Assembly: GCA_030737875.1 (NCBI GenBank)
Contig: CM060911.1
Span: 97,856,599 to 97,920,598, forward strand
Direction of reading: 5' to 3'
DNA length: 64,000 nt
Origin: Allium sativum
Taxonomy: Eukaryota > Streptophyta > Magnoliopsida > Asparagales > Amaryllidaceae
In this document: one piece after another, positions 1 to 11,486 of the stretch
Layout: each line of letters starts with the position of its first letter
How positions within the stretch are numbered: position 1 is the first letter of the stretch
Notes under the pieces: generated by a model
The model's database searches: none
Told to the model about the DNA's origin: nothing
Seen by the model: the letters and a program-made list of their open reading frames with translations, nothing else
Made by a program: the position numbers and the translations under genes

Positions 1-489
1 TCTCCTTCAGATGATCGAATTGGACCTCGTGACCTATCCCAGTGTGTCCGGAATAGGGGTATTACCCTAGAATTGACAGTAGTTGGGTTTAGAAAGGAGT
101 TCAATATCATCGGGAAAATTTAATTAATTAAATCGCGTTGGTTAATTAAATTTAAAATAAAAATAAAATATCCTTGATCTGTGGACTGAGATAAAACAAC
201 AAGGAGAAAAAAATGACCGCACAAATCATAAGGGGGAAAAAAGAAAATGTTCTCCTCTTACACTCCACAGAAAATTGGCCTCGCTGTTCAATGATAAGGC
301 CGCGCTCTTCTGTTATAAAATCGCACTGACCCCATTCCTTTTCCCCTTTGATTTCCATCTCGTTCTTTTTCTTTTTGTTCGATTCAATAAAAATGGGCAC
401 TGCCTTAAAAATCAAAACCGAACAAAGCCATCCTCAAAATCAAACAGGAAACCGCACTTGATTTAAGAGTGAGTAGAGATTGAAATCAT

Positions 490-1102
490 TGCTATTATTC
501 CCTTTCATGCATCGCGCTTGCGTTACTAATGAAGTCCAGGGCATCACCTTGATCTCGCAATGGACTGTCGATTTAGGGTTACTATTTTGGGAAAGTCGCG
601 ATCAATGATGGGTAGCAGTTGTGATTGAGGAGCTCAGGGCGACCTCGCTGTTAGGTACGATTGGAATTCGAACGCTCTGCTGCTGATTAGTGGAGTTTTA
701 GGGCTCGACTTCGACGAAATTGAGGGTGCGACAGTGGGAAGTAGGAAGGTCAAGATGGAATGGGTTTGGGTGTATTCGGGTTTTGCGAGTATTGGAGCAG
801 TGCGATGGTGATTTGAGAATGGTCTGGGGTTTGGATCGGTGGCGAAAGTGGAGTTCGAACTTTGCTGGGGTGGCTGTTATGTTCGACAGTGGTAAATTTG
901 GTTGCGATGGCCTGGGAAGCATCGAGTTGGTGTCCGATTCGAGCTGTGCAACAATTAGCAGTTTGGGTTTATAAATGATGGAAGCAGGGAGTTCGGCTTA
1001 GTTTCATTTGGGAAGACAGTGCTGCACTTAGATGGATCGACAGTGTAAGGAATGCTACAGAGGAGAGGCTCGGATTTGTAACTATAGGAGATTACAGTAA
1101 GT
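490..1102 (+). other. GC-richer leader-like cassette of element A LTR, ending at GTAAGT
   Basis: This stretch is visibly less AT-rich than its surroundings and lacks simple repeats. It ends at GTAAGT (1097-1102), a plant 5'-splice-site consensus; the 3' LTR copy is at 9190-9807. It occupies the same relative place as the GC-rich cassettes in the D elements, between a CCCAGTGTGTCCGGAATAGG module (about 38-57) and a donor-like site. I find no convincing reading frame: short frames in both directions are not favoured over one another. It could be an untranslated leader or captured host sequence. Confidence 0.4.
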
Positions 1103-1658
1103 AAAATTTCTTTAATTATAGTGATTAGTAATAATTAAATTAAAGGGAAAAGTATATGTATACATTAGTTTACTAGTTAAAACCAAATTAGTATACTGTT
1201 AAGAGAAAAGGAAATGGTATAAACTAGTATCTAGAATTTGGAAACCAGAAAGGGAAATATATTTAGTAAATCATTTTATGAATCGTAAATTAGATATTGT
1301 TTATTTTAATATTTAGTTTAGATTGAAATAGTTCAATCATTAAATAAATTTGATATACCCTATTTATATAAATAAATTTGTTAGATTTATTTAATGGATT
1401 ATATATATAATCACGTTCACTTATGAATACAATATTAAACCGTGATTTAAGGAGATTAGGAAATGAGATAAAAGCGAATTTATTTTAGTTAATTTAGTTT
1501 TAGTTACTAATGTAGTTAATCGGTTCCTTAGAAACATTGGGTTTATTTTGTACAAGGTTGGAGGATCGGGAAGCAGGATATTTGGATTCGAAATTTGAGA
1601 TCTTACATTCAGGAAGTAAAATGGAAATTTACAAGATAATCGACGCATAAAAATCACG

Positions 1659-1978
1659 GTGAGTAAATCTCACTCTGCTTTATTTACAATTATTTTTATC
1701 GGTTAAAAATAATTGTTTTGTTGATTGTTGGATGCTTTAAATATTTATTTATTGCTGTTAAAAATATATTAGTTATCTAGGATTGGTTGACTATTATATA
1801 TATATTGGGTTGATGATTTGTTGGATTCCCGCAGTATCATTAGCGGATGCCCGCAGTTTCATAGCGGATGATTACCCTATACGCCCCACGCTATGATTAG
1901 TGGATGACCTTCATACCGCGATATCCTGCCTCGAAGCAGGATGGGTATTTCTCTGTTGACTAACATCTGTGGATGCAG
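1659..1978 (+). other. Possible intron in element A LTR
   Basis: It opens with CACG|GTGAGT, a strong plant donor context, has an AT-rich body, and ends with CTAAC (1960-1964) followed by TGTGGATGCAG|G, matching a branch point and acceptor. The counterpart in the 3' LTR is 10365-10684. The donor lies inside a short hairpin, GTGAG-TAAAT-CTCAC. The branch-to-acceptor distance is on the short side. No transcript evidence is available, so splicing is an inference. Confidence 0.35.
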
Positions 1979-1990
1979 GAAAACAGGTTG

Positions 1991-2012
1991 GAGGAATCCA
2001 ACTGGATTCCTC
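1991..2012 (+). other. Conserved 9-bp hairpin after GGATGCAG (element A)
   Basis: Perfect arms GAGGAATCC and GGATTCCTC are separated by AACT. The same hairpin with loop GACT is found in element B (14885-14906 and its 3' LTR), inside an otherwise diverged region. It lies just downstream of the acceptor-like GGATGCAG. Confidence 0.6.
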
Positions 2013-2265
2013 AAAAAAAAAAATATTATCTGTTTGTTTGTTTGATATCATATATATTCATATATGATGTGTTAAAAATCAAATGATTGAAAATTGGTTG
2101 ATTTGATTGTTTAAAATATCCCTGGGGCTTGAATATTGACTTATAAAAATATCAAAAAAGATATTTGAGATTTGAAAAGGGAATTCTATTTTTATAAATA
2201 GAATTCGAATTTTAAATGAACTATAGAAAATATTAACTTGTTTTGAATATATATGAACGAGTATT

Positions 2266-2471
2266 GAATTTATAAACTTTGTTTATAAATGAAAAGGTGG
2301 GTTTTGAATCGAATTTATAAACTTTGTTTATAAATGAAAATATGGGATTTGAATCTAATTTATAAACTTTGATTATAAATGAAAATATGGGATTTGAATT
2401 GAATTTATAAATGTTGTTTATAAATGGAAAGGTGGGATTTGAATTGAAGTTATAAACGTTGTTTATAAATA
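2266..2471 (+). repeat. 45-bp tandem array, about 5 units (element A 5' LTR)
   Basis: Units start at about 2266, 2311, 2356, 2401 and 2446. Each contains two TTTATAAA palindromes around a 5-bp spacer, then GAAAATATGGGATTTGAAT-like sequence. The matching array in the 3' LTR is about 10970-11175. Confidence 0.8.
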
Positions 2472-2475
2472 ATGC

Positions 2476-2782
2476 AGAGAATTCAAATAGAATTTGAATA
2501 GATTTGAATATAGAAATTCAAATGGACTTTAAACGATTTGAATATAGAAATTCAAATGGACTTCAAACTATAGATTTGAATATAGAAATTCAAATGGACT
2601 TTAAACGATTTGAATATAGAATTTAAATGGACTTTAAAACTATAGAATTGAATATAGAATTCAAATGAAGTTAACCATAGAGTTTGAAAATAGAATTCAA
2701 ATGGAGTTTAAACATAAGGATTCAAATAGAATTAAAATGAAGTTTAAATAAAGAGAATTCAAATAGAATTGAACTGGAATTT
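2476..2782 (+). repeat. About 34-bp degenerate tandem array of TTCAAAT hairpins (element A 5' LTR)
   Basis: Repeated units contain a perfect 8-bp inverted repeat, for example ATTTGAAT (2536-2543) and ATTCAAAT (2550-2557) with loop ATAGAA, joined by GGACTTTAAACG-like spacers. The array decays toward its right end. The 3' LTR copy is about 11180-11486. Confidence 0.75.
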
Positions 2783-3030
2783 GAATAAGAAGTCGATAAG
2801 GAAACGAGAGTATGAGTATAATTATAATTTGTTAATATGCAAGTTAAAATATATTTGAACATGTCATGTCCAAATATGAAGGTGAAATAGACTGAAGAGT
2901 TAATTAACAAATTAATTAATGAATTTAGTAAAACGATCGGGTATAGTTGGAAATAAATTGGACAGGTATAAATATACAGGAGACAGGTTTGGAATAAAGT
3001 GTTAGAAGGTATATAAATAGAATGCCCGAC

Positions 3031-3210
3031 AAAAAGGTATGTATTTAATTCATATATGAGATTTTATGCGCCGTATCGGCTAGCCGCTTGGCTTTTCTTT
3101 TTCTTTTTGATTGGAAAAGGCCTGTGTGGCAGTTTGGGGATTTTCTCGATGCTCCCTGTACAAAGGAGGTTATGGCGAATTTTTCCGGGAATTTAAGGAG
3201 TTAGAATATT
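3031..3210 (+). other. Shared module: GCCCGACAA, GGCTAGCCGCTTGGC, CT-tract, GGAGGTTATGGCGAA
   Basis: This block is recognisable in every family. Here and at about 11730-11910 it is inside the LTR. In B a full copy is internal (about 19846-19985) and a partial copy lies in the LTR (15200-15305). In D1 (38370-38580) and D2 (51635-51840) it is in the internal domain just before the PPT. In C it is on the minus strand (about 28310-28470). The order is a GCCCGAC(A/G)AA motif, GGCTAGCCGCTTGGC, a CTTTTTCTTTTT tract, GATGCTCCCGGT and GGAGGTTATGGCGAA. Function unknown. Confidence 0.7.
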
Positions 3211-3552
3211 TTTAAGATAATTTGATAGTTAGAAATCAACGTATCGATATATAGAGAAGTCGATAAGGAAACGAACTTAGAAATAGAATATTATAATCAA
3301 AAAGGAAGACTAGGAATAAAATCTATTAAGAATAGAAAGAGAAAGTGTATATGTGTTTAAAAGTGAATCAGTAGTTGTATGGTATTGATTATTCGAGTAA
3401 GTAGTCATATCTGTTTTGACGTTATAAATGTTATTCAGTCAAGGTCTGAGAGGTAGTTATACCCCAACTTGATTGATTTCATTATTAATAGATAAACAGT
3501 AAGATTTCAGGCTCGAAGATCAATGTTGGATAAGAGTTAGTTGAATATAGGA

Positions 3553-3600
3553 TTTGGGTTGTCGTAACGATGTTTTACACAACATCCGTTTTAACCCAAA
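3553..3600 (+). other. Conserved nested stem-loop S1 (element A 5' LTR)
   Basis: The outer stem TTTGGGTT (3553-3560) pairs with AACCCAAA (3593-3600). The inner stem GATGTT (3569-3574) pairs with AACATC (3581-3586), extended by AAC/GTT across a bulged C. The 3' LTR copy at 12256-12303 is identical in the paired positions. Equivalent folds with different arm sequences occur in B and D elements, and four times in D3. Confidence 0.65.
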
Positions 3601-3899
3601 TAAGTGTAAGCTGGGAAATAGAATAATAGAATATTTCCTAAGTATAGAAATAAACGAGATCGGAAAAGAGATAAGTAAGTGGAATATTTTCCAATTATAA
3701 ATGGCATAAATTTTCTAAGCTAGAAATTTAAGGAAGGCGATATTCGGAAATGTTTTCCAAATAACGTAACAGGCCAATATGGTTATTGAAAATATTTGGT
3801 TAACAAATATTGATAAAGAAATAGAGAAGAGATTTAATTAATGGAATATTGATTAAAGGCTCACTGATTTGTTGGATATTTGGATGAACACTTGTTTTA

Positions 3900-4035
3900 T
3901 TCGATAGTTAAATCATCGACTATCGAAACACTTGTTTTTATTCGATAGTTAAATCACATACTATCGGAATTTTGACCATCGTTGTCAATATGGAGAGACC
4001 AGTTGGATTATTATCCGAAGAACCACTCCATATTG
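3900..4035 (+). other. Conserved stem-loops S2 and S3 (element A 5' LTR)
   Basis: S2 is TTCGATAGT (3900-3908) pairing with ACTATCGAA (3919-3927), with a second, slightly imperfect copy at 3941-3969. S3 is CAATATGGAG (3986-3995) pairing with CTCCATATTG (4026-4035), enclosing GGAT-TATT-ATCC and GTT/AAC. The 3' LTR counterpart lies at about 12599-12740, with one mismatch in the S3 outer stem. Element B has matching structures with compensated changes. Confidence 0.65.
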
Positions 4036-4983
4036 GCAGTAGTATGCGAATCATATTATATAAAGATAATCGAAGACGGAGTATAGTGGAAGGACTTTTT
4101 CTATTAATAGAAATTGTGCCTTCGATTCATCCTGTTCCTGGGTGACGTGTATGGATGAATGTCTGACAGAGTATGTCCAGAAAGGTCACGTACATTGATT
4201 TCTTCAACCGTACCAAGAGTGGAAGCGGAGAAGGAAACGTCTTTTAGCTAACACGTAATGTACTGTTGAGGAAGTAAATCGGTGATTCGATGGATTTGAT
4301 GATGTGGCATTCGAAGTGAACCTGGTGTGATGATAAAGCGTAGCTTCTAGCCTCATCAACCGGTAAATGACAGAAATCGGGCAGGCAGCATGGCTATGTA
4401 GGTCGAACCTATTAGGGTGTATAATCACCTAATCTAGAGTTTCATTTATTTCTAAAAATCTATTGTCGATGCTGTCCCATTCGGGAAAGGTTGCTGATCC
4501 CAACCGTTGGTGATATACATTCGATACACCCAAGCGAAATGAGTGGTCGGTCATGTGTGGCTGAGTTGCAAGATGTTCTTGTTGAACTCGGTGTATTCTC
4601 CTCTAGAGATATACCAGCGGAAGGTGGTTCCATACCTTGTCATAGTTGGAAATCCATTACCCAATACTCCGTGATATACGGCGTGGTCTTATGAGATATC
4701 ATTTAGTTTCTGAAACTGTTTTAAACTGTTTACTCGTACCAGTCCATGTTGCATGCTTGGGGCATGTGTCGCATGATAGGGGGTTCTCGCTTTTCGTTAG
4801 GTGGCGAATGGGAGACTCTTACCCCTACTTGTTTCGAAAATGAGGGTTGGTTGTGAAGTCGAAAGGCTGGCCGTAAAATGTGGTGCTGGGGTACCAATGT
4901 AAGCCACAGTGGGGTATTACCTTGCTGCTTTGGGGAGGAGAGGATGGTTGCAAAGCCTACTTGAATTTCCGAGACATTACAGT

Positions 4984-4995
4984 TGGTATAAGAGC
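4984..4995 (+). promoter_or_regulatory. Primer-binding site, element A (one base off consensus)
   Basis: TGGTATAAGAGC lies two bases after the LTR end CATTACA (4981). It matches the initiator tRNA-Met primer-binding site TGGTATCAGAGC except for C to A. The mismatch may reduce priming or be post-insertion decay. Confidence 0.85.
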
Positions 4996-5042
4996 TTAGG
5001 TTGAGCGAATTCCTAGGCTTGTTGGAATGTGCTCATTAGAGA

Positions 5043-5061
5043 TAGGATCAGTAGTATCCTA
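5043..5061 (+). other. Post-PBS hairpin with 7-nt loop (element A)
   Basis: TAGGAT pairs with ATCCTA around the loop CAGTAGT, about 50 nt after the PBS. The same position in B, D1, D2 and D3 carries hairpins with 7-nt loops. In retroelements the leader after the PBS commonly holds packaging or dimerisation signals; that role here is inferred. Confidence 0.6.
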
Positions 5062-5474
5062 GAATGGGTTGAGTGTATATATATACGAGAGAGCGTACTT
5101 GTTATTTGATATAAAAACTGTTTTATATTGTGTTGACTAGTCTGTTCAGTGGATTATAAATTTTGGTCAAATCGTGGGACGCCACGATGTCGGTAGGAGT
5201 TTATAAACACTTGAACAGAAGATTGGACACGATATTGTTTTTAAATGGTTGGGTTGATTGTTAGGATTATAATCGAATGAGATTATAAAACTGAAATAGT
5301 TATATATATAACCAATGGAATTTGTATATGAAATCAAATATACAAATGAGATAAATTGAAATTGAATTCAAACCAGAATTAAGAATTTAAAATCCTGGGA
5401 GTTTGGAAAATATTTTTCTAAATGAATATCAAGTAATATAGCACTGAACTCACTTCAGTGGCCGGGAAATAATT

Positions 5475-5499
5475 CTGATGATGGTCGCAACATCATCAG
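5475..5499 (+). other. CTGATGATG/CATCATCAG palindrome (element A internal)
   Basis: A 9-bp perfect inverted repeat with loop GTCGCAA. Positional equivalents are 19323-19345 in B, 38006-38030 in D1 and 51269-51288 in D2. Confidence 0.6.
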
Positions 5500-5584
5500 T
5501 GTTCATTTTCGAGTTTCTAAGTGATGAATTGCTGCCTTAGAAAAGTTTTGATGGAAATTTGTTTGAAAAGAAACAAGTTGTTTG

Positions 5585-6290
5585 AAAATTCAAATGTTTT
5601 GAATTTGGGATAGGTATAAATATATGTATATATTTATATTACTTCAAAGGAATTTTGAAATGGGAATTGAAATATAGATTTCAAATAGAAGTAAAATATA
5701 AGGGAATTCAAATATAGAATTTGAACATAGAAATTTAAATAGAATTTGAATTCAAAGGAATTCAAATGAGTTTGAATAAAGAAAATTCAAATAGAAATTG
5801 TATAAGAAAAATTGAAATGGAATTTGAATTCAAAGGAATTCAAATGGATTTGAATAAAGAAAAGTCAAATAGAGATTTGAATATGAGAATTCAAATGGAA
5901 TTTGGTTAAATAGAATTTCAAAGAGAATATAAAGTGGAGGTTGAATATTAGAATTCAAAGAAAATATAAAGTTTGAAATAGAATTTTAAATAAAAGGAGT
6001 TTAAATAGAATTTTAATTCAAAGTGAAATTTAAATAGGATTTGAATTCAAAGGAGTTAAAATAGAATTTAAATTCAAAGGATTTCAAATAGAAATTGAAC
6101 AAAGGAATTTAAATAGAAATTGAACAAAGGAATTCAAATAGTAATTGAATAGAAGAAATTGAAACAAAAATTGAATAGAAGGAAAAATAATATAGAGTTG
6201 AATAAAGAAATTCAAATGGAATTTGAATATTTTAAATTAAGATATAGGATTTGAATATTAGAAGTGAAATAGATCGGGAATATTATGAAA
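5585..6290 (+). repeat. Degenerate TTCAAAT/ATTTGAA repeat field (element A internal)
   Basis: About 700 bp of AT-rich sequence made of irregularly spaced AATTCAAATAGAATTTGAA-type inverted repeats. It resembles the 34-bp array in the LTR of the same element and probably expanded from the same word. No reading frame is maintained. Confidence 0.7.
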
Positions 6291-6384
6291 TGGATTTGAT
6301 ATATATTAAAAATATATCAGAATGGAGTTGAAATTATTATAAACAAAGTTAGAACGTTTATATTTATAAATATAATTAAAACGA

Positions 6385-6600
6385 GCTCACCGTAGCGCGG
6401 CAGTTCGTAAATTGGTGATTCGAACTTCAATTTAGTATACAGAACTCAATTGAAGTCGGAATTCTTTGAAACAAGAATCGTCGGGACCGGTTGAACAATA
6501 GTTTTCTAATAAAAGAGAAAAATCTGGACTTCGTCGTATAGATTTTGAGTTATGTCAAAATCAAATTTTTAGAAAAGCAGCGCCAGAACCATTATAAAAC
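6385..6600 (+). other. GCGCGGCAGTTCG module (element A internal)
   Basis: The sequence GCGCGGCAGTTCG, then GAACTTCAATT, then a GTCAAAATCAAATTTTTAGAAAAG-like end, resembles a module found near the LTR start of B (about 20455-20650) and D (about 31125-31310). A second D copy is in mid-LTR (about 34868-35060), and C has it on the minus strand (about 27790-27960). Here it is internal rather than in the LTR. Confidence 0.55.
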
Positions 6601-7179
6601 CATAACGGTTTAATTAAATAAATAAAAGGAGTTTAGGAAATAAAATCCGAATTGGCATTAGAAAAAATCCAGATTGGAGATATAACATAAATATGAACTC
6701 CAGTGAAGTAAGTGAAATGATTTTTAAGACAAAAATCATATTCTAAATGGTTAAATAGAATTAACTAAATGGGAAAATAATTAGTTAAAGGAAATTTGAA
6801 TCGAAATTGGGTTTTTGGATAAGTGAAAGAGATTGAGAATTTATATTCGAAATCGAATATATAACTCGAGTTGAAAATATAATTAGATTAGTTTATAATT
6901 AAGTTGACATATATTTGAACAAGTTATATTCAAATACGAAGGTGAAATAGGCAAAACGGTTAATTAGCAACTAGCTAATGGGAATTTGAATGATTGAAAT
7001 TAAATTTAACTTAAGTAAGTTAAATGGATCGAAACGAATAAATTGAGTAAAATCATGTGAATGAAATATGAATTGGGTTTGAATAAAGGAAAAACCAAAA
7101 GAGTTAAAAAGGAAATATATTTGTAACACAAATACAAAGGAAGTTATGTGCAAACAAATAGGAGGAGGAATATTTGTAA

Positions 7180-8290
7180 AAACATTTACAAATAGAAATT
7201 AAAGAGGAAATATTTGTAAAACATTTACAAATAGATTAAATGGAAGTAAAAATAAATAGAATGTTATAAATGAGATATTTATTGGTTAAATAAATAAAAT
7301 TTAATCAAAGGAATATTTAGAAGATGAATAGAAAATGGAAATCTGTTTTAACAGATAAATAGAAAGGATTAATTTATAAATAACAGTTTATAAATTAAAT
7401 TGAATATTTATCATTCGATAAATGGAATATATAAGTCTGAACTTATATAGAGAAGAGATATTGGTTTTTAACACCGATAGTTTTAAATAGAAGGGGTACA
7501 CAACACTTGTATAAGTGAAGTAACGTTATTAAAGAGAACATTTATAAAGTGAAGAATCGTTACTGAAAGTAAATCTTTGTAAATGAATAAACGTTATCCA
7601 ATAGGAGTTATTCGAATAGGAGAAGTCGATTAGAGTTAGAAATAATCGATTAGAGTTAGAATAAATCGATTAGAATAAGAATTAACCAGTTAGAGTTAAT
7701 TAGTTAGGGTTAATCCGTAGAGTTAATTGAATATCAGTTATTCAATTAGAATTTATCGAATATTTGTTAGTCAAATTAAGAGTTAACCAGATAGAGTTAA
7801 TTGAACATAGTTAATCGAATTAGGATTTAATTGAATGTTAGTTATTCAATTAAAAGTTGAGCGAATATAGTTATTGAGATAGAGTTAGTCAAACATAGTT
7901 ACTCAGGATAAGTGCCATTTCGTACGACTGCTAGCGTAATTCGCAGGGCTGCAGATAGCCTAGAGCGGTCGGATGTTTCCTGAGGGAATCAGGCGTAAGC
8001 ATTGTGATCGCTGCGATCTAGAGTCAAGCGAAAGGAGTTAATCGAATATAGTTTATTCGAATAAAGTTAAAAGAGTTATCGAATATAGCTTATTCGGAAG
8101 GAGTTAAGTGAAAAGAGCAAATCAAATAGAGTTAATTGATAAGAGTATATTGAGTAGAGTAAATCGAGTATATAGTTTATTCGAAAAAGGGTTTTCGAAT
8201 CTAGTTATTCAAAAGAGAGATTATCGAATATAGTTATTCGAAGGGAGGAGTTATCGAATAGGTATTTATTCGAAATAGAGACGCAAGGAA
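7180..8290 (+). repeat. Array of short inverted repeats with changing arm sequences (element A internal)
   Basis: Successive hairpins include ATTTGTAAA/TTTACAAAT (about 7170-7230), AATTGAATA (7725-7733) with TATTCAATT (7739-7747), TTTAATTGAAT (7826-7836) with ATTCAATTAAA (7844-7854), and later TCGAATA/TATTCGA types near 8040-8265. Spacers often contain GGAGTTA. An interruption near 7910-8035 is less AT-rich and non-repetitive. The B LTR array at 15978-16870 uses the same logic. Confidence 0.7.
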
Positions 8291-8367
8291 GTTTGAAATG
8301 TTGAGTATCAACATAAATATGATTTTGAAAATAAATGGGTTTGTAGCACTTTTTCTACCTTAGCAAT

Positions 8368-8400
8368 TTCGAGGACGAAATTATTTTAAGTGGGGAAGAT
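8368..8400 (+). promoter_or_regulatory. Polypurine tract region of element A
   Basis: TTCGAGGACGAA is followed by TTATTTT and then AAGTGGGGAAGA (8388-8399), directly before the LTR start TGTAATGACC at 8401. This layout is typical of plus-strand priming sites of plant Ty3/gypsy elements. B, D1 and D2 have the same layout. Confidence 0.85.
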
Positions 8401-10364
8401 TGTAATGACCCGGACTCTTAGGGGTTAATTTTAAACATTTAATATGGATTTAAATATTGAGTTAAGTAAATAAATCAATTTTCATAGGGAGTTATTGATT
8501 TAAAAATTAATTTCAATTTAATATTGAAAGTGTTAAATTATCAGAATAAGAAAATGGATTTAGTTGAATTCAAATTTAGTTTGAATTAAATACAGTTCAA
8601 ATAATTAATAGGAAATTTTATTTGAATTTATAACGATAATAATAATTATTTATTATCGAGAAAAATAAATTGTCTGAAAGTAATTTATATTGATTTAAAT
8701 TAATATCTCCTTCAGATGATCGAATTGGACCTCGTGACCTATCCCAGTGTGTCCGGAATAGGGGTATTACCCTAGAATTGATAGTAGTTGGGTTTAGAAA
8801 GGAGTTCAATATCAACGGGAAAATTTAATTAATTAAATCGCGTTGGTTAATTAAATTTAAATTTAAAATAAAATATCCTTGATCTGTGGACTGAGATAAA
8901 ACAACAAGGAGAAAAAAATGACTGCACAAATCATAAGGGGGAAAGAAGAAAACGTTCTCCTCTTACAATCCACAGAAAATTGGCCTCGCTGTTCAATGAT
9001 AAGGCCGCACTCTTCTATTATAAAATCGCACTGACCCCATTCCTTTTCCCCTTTGATTTCCATCTCATTCTTTTTCTTTTTGTTCGATTCAATAAAAATG
9101 GCCACTGCCTTAAAAATCAAAACCGAACAAAGCCATCCTCAAAATCAAACAGGAAATCGCACTTGATTTAAGAGTGAGTAGAGATTGAAATCATTGCTAT
9201 TATTCCCTTTCATGCATCGCGCTTGCGTTACCAACGAAGCCCAGGGCATCACCTTGATCTCGCAATGGACTGTCGATTTAGGGTTACTATTTTGGGAAAG
9301 TCGCGATCAATGATGGGTAGCAGTTGTGATTGAGGAGCTCAGGACGACCTCGCTGTTAGGTACAATTGGAATTCGAACGCACTGCTACTGATTAGTGGAG
9401 TTTTAGGGCTCGACTTCGACGAAATTGAGGGTACGATAGTGGGAAGTAGGAAGGTCAAGATTGAATGGGTTTGGGTGTGTTCGGGTTTTGCGAGTATTGG
9501 AGCAGTGTGATGGTGATTTGAGAATGGTCTGGGGTTTGGATCGGAGGAGGAAGTAGAGTTCGAACTTTGCTGGGGTGGCTGTTATGTTCGACAGTGGTAA
9601 ATTTGGTTGCGATGGCCTGGGAAGCATCGAGCTGGTGTCCGATTCGAGCTGTGCAACAATTAGCAGTTTGGGTTTATAAATGATGGAAGCAGGGAGTTCG
9701 GCTTAGTTTCATTTGGGAAGACAGTGCTGCACTTGGATGGATCGACAGTGTAAGGAATGCTACAGAGGAGAGGCTCGGATTTGAAACTATAGGAGATTAC
9801 AGTAAGTAAAATTTCTTTAATTAAAGTGATTAGTAATAATTAAATTAAAGGGAAAAGTATATGTACACATTAGTTTACTAGTTAAAACCAAATTAGTATA
9901 CTGTTAAGAGAAAAGGAAATGGTATAAACTAGTATCTCGAATTTGGAAACCAGAAAGGGAAATATATTTAGTAAATCATTTTATGAATCGTAAATTAGAT
10001 TGTTGTTTATTTTAATATTTAGTTTAGATTGAAGTAGTTTAATCATTAAATAAATTTGATATACCCTGTTTATATAAATAAATTTGTTAGATTTATTTAA
10101 TGGATTATATATATAATCACGTTCACTTATGAATACAATATTAAACCGTGATTTAAGGAGATTAGGAAATGAGATAAAAGCGAATTTATTTTAGTTAATT
10201 TAGTTTTAGTTACTAATGTAGTTAATCGGTTCCTTATAAACATTGGTTTTATTTTGTACAAGATTGGAGGATCGGGAAGTAGGATATTTGGATTCAAAAT
10301 TTGAGATCTTACATTCAGGAAGTAAAAAGGAAATTTACAAGATAATCGACGCATAAAAATCACG

Positions 10365-10684
10365 GTGAGTAAATCTCACTCTGCTTTATTTACAATTATT
10401 TTTATCAGTGAAAAATAATTGTTTTGTTGATTGTTGGATGCTTTAAATATTTATTTATTGCTGTTAAAAATATATTAGTTATCTAGGATTGGTTAACTAT
10501 TATGTATATATTGGGTTGATGATTTGTTGGATTCCCGCAGTATCATTAGCGGATGCCTGCAGTTTCATTGCGGATGATTACCCTATACGCCCCACGCTAT
10601 GATTAGTGGATGACCTTCATACCGCGATATCCTTCCTCGAAGCAGGATGGGTATTACTCTGTTGACTAACGTCTGTGGATGCAG
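10365..10684 (+). other. Possible intron, 3' LTR copy of element A
   Basis: Same donor (CACG|GTGAGT), CTAAC and GGATGCAG|G arrangement as 1659-1978. Confidence 0.33.
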
Positions 10685-10969
10685 GAAAACAGGTTGGAGG
10701 AATCCAACTGGATTCCTCAAAAATATATATTATCTGTTTGTTTGTTTGATATCATATATATTCATATATGATGTGTTAAAAATCAAATGATTGAAAATTG
10801 GTTGATTTGATTGTTTAAAATATCCCTGGGGCTTGAATATTGACTTATAAAAATATCGAAAAAGGTATTTGATATTTGAAAAGGGAATTCTATTTTTATA
10901 AATAGAATTTGAATTTTAAATGAACTATAGAAAATATTAACTTGTTTTGAATATATATGAACGAGTATT

Positions 10970-11486
10970 GAATTTATAAACTTTGTTTATAAATGAAAAG
11001 GTGGGTTTTGAATCGAATTTATAAACTTTGTTTATAAATGAAAATATGGGATTTGAATCGAATTTATAAACTTTGTTTATAAATGAAAATATGGGATTTG
11101 AATTGAATTTATAAACGTTGTTTATAAATGGAAAGGTGGGATTTGAATTGGAGTTATAAACGTCGTTTATAAATAATGCAGAGAATTCAAATAGAATTTG
11201 AATAGATTTGAATATAGGGATTCAAATGGACTTTAAACGATTTGAATATAGAAATTCAAATGGACTTTAAACTATAGATTTGAATATAGAAATTCAAATG
11301 GACTTTAAACGATTTGAATATAGAATTTAAATGGACTTTAAAACTATAGAATTGAATATAGAATTCAAATGAAGTTAACCATAGAGTTTGAAAATAGAAT
11401 TCAAATGGAGTTTAAACATAGGGATTCAAATAAAATTCAAATGAAGTTTAAATAAAGAGAATTCAAATAGAATTGAACTGGAATTT
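10970..11486 (+). repeat. 45-bp and 34-bp tandem arrays, 3' LTR of element A
   Basis: Counterparts of 2266-2471 and 2476-2782 with the same unit counts and a few substitutions. The arrays were therefore already this length when A inserted. Confidence 0.75.

Larger units (their letters stand above)
1..4981 (+). repeat. 5' LTR of element A (left end missing)
   Basis: Position 1 corresponds to about 8705 in the 3' LTR, so roughly 300 bp of this LTR lie left of the window. The two copies differ by scattered substitutions and small indels up to about 4667. From there this copy lacks about 155 bp that are present at 13367-13522. After about 4747 it carries a terminal stretch (to 4981) that does not match the 3' LTR terminus at 13600-13986. 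LTRs of one insertion should share this end, so the 5' copy is chimeric or rearranged. Contents in order are a leader-like cassette, a possible intron, two tandem arrays, a shared CT-rich module and several stem-loops. Confidence 0.85.
4982..8400 (+). other. Non-coding internal domain of element A (3419 bp)
   Basis: Lies between the PBS and PPT. It holds the post-PBS hairpin, the GATGATG palindrome, a degenerate TTCAAAT/ATTTGAA repeat field (about 5585-6290), a CGCGGCAGTTCG module near 6396-6600 that other families carry in their LTRs, and a long hairpin array (7180-8290). All frames are closed by frequent stops, and I recognise no gag, protease, RT, RNase H or integrase motif. Mobilisation would need proteins supplied in trans. 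Confidence 0.85.
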
